This document shows, in pieces, positions 5,942-7,524 of a stretch of DNA of 7,524 bases. The position numbers were made by a program, and so were the translations under genes. The notes beneath the pieces were generated by a model that worked only from the letters and a program-made list of their open reading frames with translations, was not told the origin of the DNA and searched no databases. The DNA comes from an uncultured Clostridia bacterium (GTDB lineage: Bacteria; Bacillota; Clostridia; Christensenellales; Borkfalkiaceae), in assembly GCA_945834965.1 (NCBI GenBank), contig CAMAHZ010000061.1:1-7524 (forward strand), in the 5' to 3' direction. Positions within the stretch are counted from its first letter, which is position 1. Every line of letters starts with the position of its first letter.

Positions 5942-5951
5942 CACCTCCCTT
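5942..5951 (-). promoter_or_regulatory. Near-perfect Shine-Dalgarno with no start codon at proper distance
   Basis: On the minus strand AAGGGAGGTG almost matches the full anti-SD complement, yet no ATG, GTG or TTG lies 5-12 nt downstream. The only nearby GTG (5944-5942) is part of the SD itself. It sits about 7 nt after the predicted transcription start near 5958. It could be a ribosome standby site, or the remains of a lost reading frame. Confidence 0.5.
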
Positions 5952-5964
5952 CGAAATCACCTGC

Positions 5965-5993
5965 AGTATACCACTAGCAAAAGTGTTAGTCAA
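5965..5993 (-). promoter_or_regulatory. Strong sigma-A promoter with an operator-like palindrome
   Basis: On the minus strand TTGACT (5993-5988) and TATACT (5970-5965) are separated by exactly 17 bp, five of six consensus bases in each hexamer. Between them lies a near-palindrome (plus strand ACTAGCA-AAAG-TGTTAGT, 5973-5990, one mismatch between arms). This is an ideal place for a repressor of the MarR or TetR kind to block RNA polymerase. No such regulator gene is in the window. Confidence 0.8.
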
Positions 5994-6033
5994 TAACATT
6001 TTAAAAATTTTTCAATTTGTCTAAAATGTTATT
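5992..6033. repeat. Perfect 12-bp AT-rich inverted repeat
   Basis: AATAACATTTTA (5992-6003) is exactly complementary to TAAAATGTTATT (6022-6033) across an 18-bp spacer. It abuts the -35 of the minus-strand mini-unit and occupies the UP-element position. It may be a regulator site. It is a poor terminator because the stem has almost no G-C pairs. Confidence 0.6.
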
Positions 6034-6163
6034 TTACAACATAATAATATGTTTATAGGGTATATTTTTGTGAATTTAAAGAGTTAGTTATGCTCAAATG
6101 TTTAAAATTTACAAAGTAATCAAGTATTTTGGGGGAATTCACATTGCAATTTAAAAGGCGGTT

Positions 6164-6853
6164 TTACTTGATAGAAACGTCTAAATACTTGTCGGGGTTG
6201 GCGCTTTCGCCGTTTTCGATTATCTCAAAATGCAAATGCGCGTCCAGCATACATTCTTTACCCGTAGGCTCTGCAACCGTGCCGAGAGTATCGCCCTTTT
6301 TAACGCTGTCGCCCACTTTAAGGGTAGGCTTTACGTCAATAAACGAGTACACCGTCTTAACGCCGTCTGCGTGCTTTATAGTAACCTTATTTCCGTCCAG
6401 CTCGTCGCCCGTAACCACGCTTTCGACGACGCCGTCGTAGCAGCAAACTACGCTCGTGCCGACTTTTGCCGCAAGGTCAAGCCCCGTGTGGAAATGCCAC
6501 ATATTTTTCAAGGTTACGTCCTGAACGAAGTCGTAGGGGGTAATGACGTTCATCTCGGTTACGGGCGCAACCCAGCTCGTATCGCCGGAAGTCGGCGTGT
6601 CGCCGACGTCGCCTGAATCGTTCCCCGTATCGCCCGTGTTGTCGCCGTCGGTATTACCGCCGCCGTCGTCGGGGTTTTGCGTGTCGTTGCCGTTATCGCC
6701 CTTGTCTACGCTGTCAGAAATATCCACTCTGAACCAGTCGTTCGCCGCACAAATTGAAATGACGGTGACCGAAGCAATCAGCAATATGCACGCCGCTAAA
6801 ATCAAATAGCGTATTAAAAGTTTTCTCTTGTTGGTTCTCTTTTCGTTGTCCAT
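6164..6853 (-). CDS. SpoIIQ-like M23/LytM-fold protein, membrane anchored
   Basis: This encodes 229 residues: a basic N-terminus, one membrane segment (about 12-37), a low-complexity linker of Asp, Gly, Asn and Thr (about 48-93), then an M23 domain (about 95-225). The zinc site looks intact: H122 and D126 in HTGLD, and H208 in HLHFE, with H206 as the HxH partner. The other catalytic histidine, normally in a YAHL-type motif, is replaced: YSFID has F171. Loss of that residue and the membrane anchor resemble SpoIIQ, the forespore membrane protein that binds SpoIIIAH across the septum during engulfment. The ATG at 6853 follows AAAGGAGA closely. A promoter-like element at 6886-6914 resembles sigma-F promoters, which drive spoIIQ in known spore formers. 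The M23 fold is secure; the SpoIIQ role is an inference, and other M23 envelope proteins remain possible. Confidence 0.85.
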   Translation of the reverse strand: MDNEKRTNKRKLLIRYLILAACILLIASVTVISICAANDWFRVDISDSVDKGDNGNDTQNPDDGGGNTDGDNTGDTGNDSGDVGDTPTSGDTSWVAPVTEMNVITPYDFVQDVTLKNMWHFHTGLDLAAKVGTSVVCCYDGVVESVVTGDELDGNKVTIKHADGVKTVYSFIDVKPTLKVGDSVKKGDTLGTVAEPTGKECMLDAHLHFEIIENGESANPDKYLDVSIK

Positions 6854-6885
6854 AAAAAAATCTCCTTTTCGTTTTTGCCGCTATG

Positions 6886-6914
6886 ATTATTGACGGCGTT
6901 CTCAATTCTTATTC
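6886..6914 (-). promoter_or_regulatory. Candidate sigma-F/sigma-G-type promoter of the SpoIIQ-like gene
   Basis: On the minus strand GAATA (6914-6910) and GTCAATAAT (6894-6886) are 15 bp apart. The recalled sigma-F consensus is GYATA and GGNNANANT with about 15-16 bp; this matches 4 of 5 fixed positions in each half. The same element, with the same spacing, precedes the next minus-strand gene. The start would be near 6880, about 27 nt before the ATG. Confidence 0.5.
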
Positions 6915-6961
6915 GCTTGAATTTAAAAAATCTTTTTCCTAAGTTTTTTGCGATTGCCCCC

Positions 6962-7396
6962 TTAATATCCCCCGAATATTATGGGTGAACCGACGGTAAC
7001 ACCGTCGTCTTTTACGCAGATATGCAAATTTATCTCTTGACCGTACAGCTCAATCGAGTAGGGAAGGGACGCCTTGCAGTAGTAATTGAAACTTCCGTCA
7101 ATCTCTTCCGTAAAGATTATTTCACCGTTAACGGAGCTGATAAATTCGTCTATATCAAGGCTTTGATAGGTTGCGCTCTCGCCGTTAACGCCTACTAAAA
7201 GCAGTCTCGTCAAGGGTGCGCTTGCGCCGCCAACTGAAACTTCCCTGCAGTTTAAGGACGTGTCTCCAAGGTAAAAGCGATAGCTGTCTCCGCCGCTAAA
7301 CAACAGCTTGCACGGCAAAGTCATAACGGCGCAAACTACAAGGGCGGCAAGCAAAAGCGTTAATAAAAGCTTTAAAAGCGTCTTTATCCTGCCCAT
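6962..7396 (-). CDS. Small membrane-anchored or secreted protein, function unknown (possibly YwmB-like)
   Basis: This encodes 144 residues from the ATG at 7396, which follows AGGGGGGA (7410-7403) at 6 nt. A longer frame from a TTG at 7426 has no SD. A basic start (MGRIK) precedes a hydrophobic segment at about 7-26 (LLKLLLTLLLAALVVCAVM), either a signal peptide or an anchor, so the rest lies outside the membrane. The extracytoplasmic part contains VNGESATYQSLDIDEFISSV, VNGEIIFTEEIDGSFNYYCK, LPYSIELYGQEINLHICV and ends GSPIIFGGY. Three cysteines lie outside the membrane segment (C29, C50 and C107), plus C127. I do not recognise the family with confidence. The pattern loosely recalls YwmB-type proteins found near spoIID/spoIIQ, and it shares a promoter motif with the SpoIIQ-like gene downstream, which suggests a sporulation role. 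Confidence 0.75.
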   Translation of the reverse strand: MGRIKTLLKLLLTLLLAALVVCAVMTLPCKLLFSGGDSYRFYLGDTSLNCREVSVGGASAPLTRLLLVGVNGESATYQSLDIDEFISSVNGEIIFTEEIDGSFNYYCKASLPYSIELYGQEINLHICVKDDGVTVGSPIIFGGY

Positions 7397-7402
7397 AAAA
7401 AA

Positions 7403-7430
7403 TCCCCCCTGCGTTTTTTCACGCAAGGGG
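7403..7430 (-). promoter_or_regulatory. SD-masking, terminator-like hairpin before the 144-residue gene
   Basis: On the minus strand CCCC-T-TGCG (7430-7422) pairs with CGCAGGGG (7413-7406), with one bulged base and the loop TGAAAAAA. The 3' arm overlaps the SD (AGGGGGGA, 7410-7403), and six Ts follow (7402-7397), so the structure could also terminate transcription arriving from upstream. Confidence 0.5.
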
Positions 7431-7458
7431 TTATTGACGCTATAGCCGAGTTTTATTC
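7430..7458 (-). promoter_or_regulatory. Candidate sigma-F/sigma-G-type promoter of the 144-residue gene
   Basis: On the minus strand GAATA (7458-7454) and GTCAATAAC (7438-7430) are separated by 15 bp, the same element and spacing as at 6886-6914. A start near 7423 would fall inside the 5' arm of the hairpin at 7403-7430, so mRNA from this promoter would lack most of that arm and leave the SD free. Confidence 0.5.
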
Positions 7459-7472
7459 AAAGGAGAATAAAA

Positions 7473-7524
7473 ATGCACCTAATGGTGATTAAATCCAATC
7501 TTCGATTGATTCAATCCACGACTA
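7473..7524 (+). CDS. Possible start of a gene cut by the window end
   Basis: AAAGGAGA (7459-7466) is followed 6 nt later by ATG at 7473, and the frame stays open to the window end: MHLMVIKSNLRLIQSTT. Only 17 codons are visible, so no family can be named. The SD overlaps the -35 of the minus-strand promoter at 7430-7458, so the two genes would be divergent. I see no good plus-strand promoter in front of it. It may be a chance ORF. Confidence 0.3.
   Translation, partial: MHLMVIKSNLRLIQSTT

Larger units (their letters stand above)
5848..6163. other. Intergenic stretch between the mini-unit ORF and the SpoIIQ-like gene
   Basis: This holds the leader and promoter of the mini-unit (5848-5993) and the inverted repeat 5992-6033. 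A shorter palindrome, ACATA-ATAA-TATGT, lies at 6039-6052. The remainder (6053-6163) is AT-rich with no convincing ORF. ATCAAGTA (6119-6126) can pair with TACTTGAT (6165-6172) across 38 bp, overlapping the end of the SpoIIQ-like gene. I found no good terminator for that gene here, so its transcript may read through toward 5686. Confidence 0.6.

Noticed and set aside
5735..5944. 69-codon minus-strand ORF from a GTG
   Set aside because: The GTG is part of the SD itself, so it cannot be the start, and the second half is an Arg-rich shadow of the 32-codon frame.
6129..6616. Two plus-strand ORFs (6129-6440 and 6230-6616) opposite the M23 gene
   Set aside because: They lie antisense to a clear M23 domain, have no SD and no recognisable motif.
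7397..7426. TTG start at 7426 for the 144-residue gene
   Set aside because: It lies within the hairpin with no SD, while the ATG at 7396 has a strong one.

Overview
The window looks like chromosomal DNA from an uncultured, spore-forming anaerobic Clostridia-type Firmicute. This rests on purine-rich Shine-Dalgarno (SD) sites (AAAGGAGA, GGAGG), sigma-A-like promoters, short intergenic gaps, an electron-bifurcating NfnAB pair beside an iron alcohol dehydrogenase, and a SpoIIQ-like M23 protein. The lineage is inferred from gene content and style; there is no 16S or other marker. Nothing in the window codes for a transposase, phage protein or CRISPR array.

Layout. 1-318: a palindromic intergenic repeat remnant, a strong UUCG-capped hairpin, then the promoter and roughly 95-nt leader of a small heat shock protein (319-738). 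That leader ends in a weak A/U hairpin touching the SD, as expected of an RNA thermometer. A GCAA-capped terminator (789-828) closes the unit. 911-5577, all on the plus strand: a LysR regulator, an iron-containing alcohol dehydrogenase, and NfnA and NfnB (reduced ferredoxin:NADP+ oxidoreductase). The dehydrogenase has its own extended -10 promoter preceded by dyads sharing the ACGATAT motif, which could be the LysR site. A GC-rich terminator follows nfnB.

5631-5993: three exact tandem 18-bp repeats lie between two convergent terminators. Next comes a compact minus-strand transcription unit with a near-consensus promoter, an operator-like palindrome between -35 and -10, an SD with no start codon, a 32-codon ORF and a good terminator. 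6164-7396, minus strand: a SpoIIQ-like M23 protein and a small membrane-anchored protein. Each is preceded by the same promoter-like element, GAATA-N15-GTCAATAAY, which resembles forespore sigma-F/sigma-G promoters. A possible plus-strand gene starts at 7473 and runs out of the window.

How the parts may work together. The alcohol dehydrogenase and NfnAB form a plausible redox module: Nfn makes NADPH from NADH plus reduced ferredoxin, and the dehydrogenase interconverts aldehydes and alcohols with NAD(P)H. The two minus-strand genes are probably sporulation genes active in the forespore. Most protein-coding content is of known families. The less ordinary items are the minus-strand mini-unit, the shared promoter motif, the SD-masking hairpins and the M23 protein lacking one catalytic histidine.
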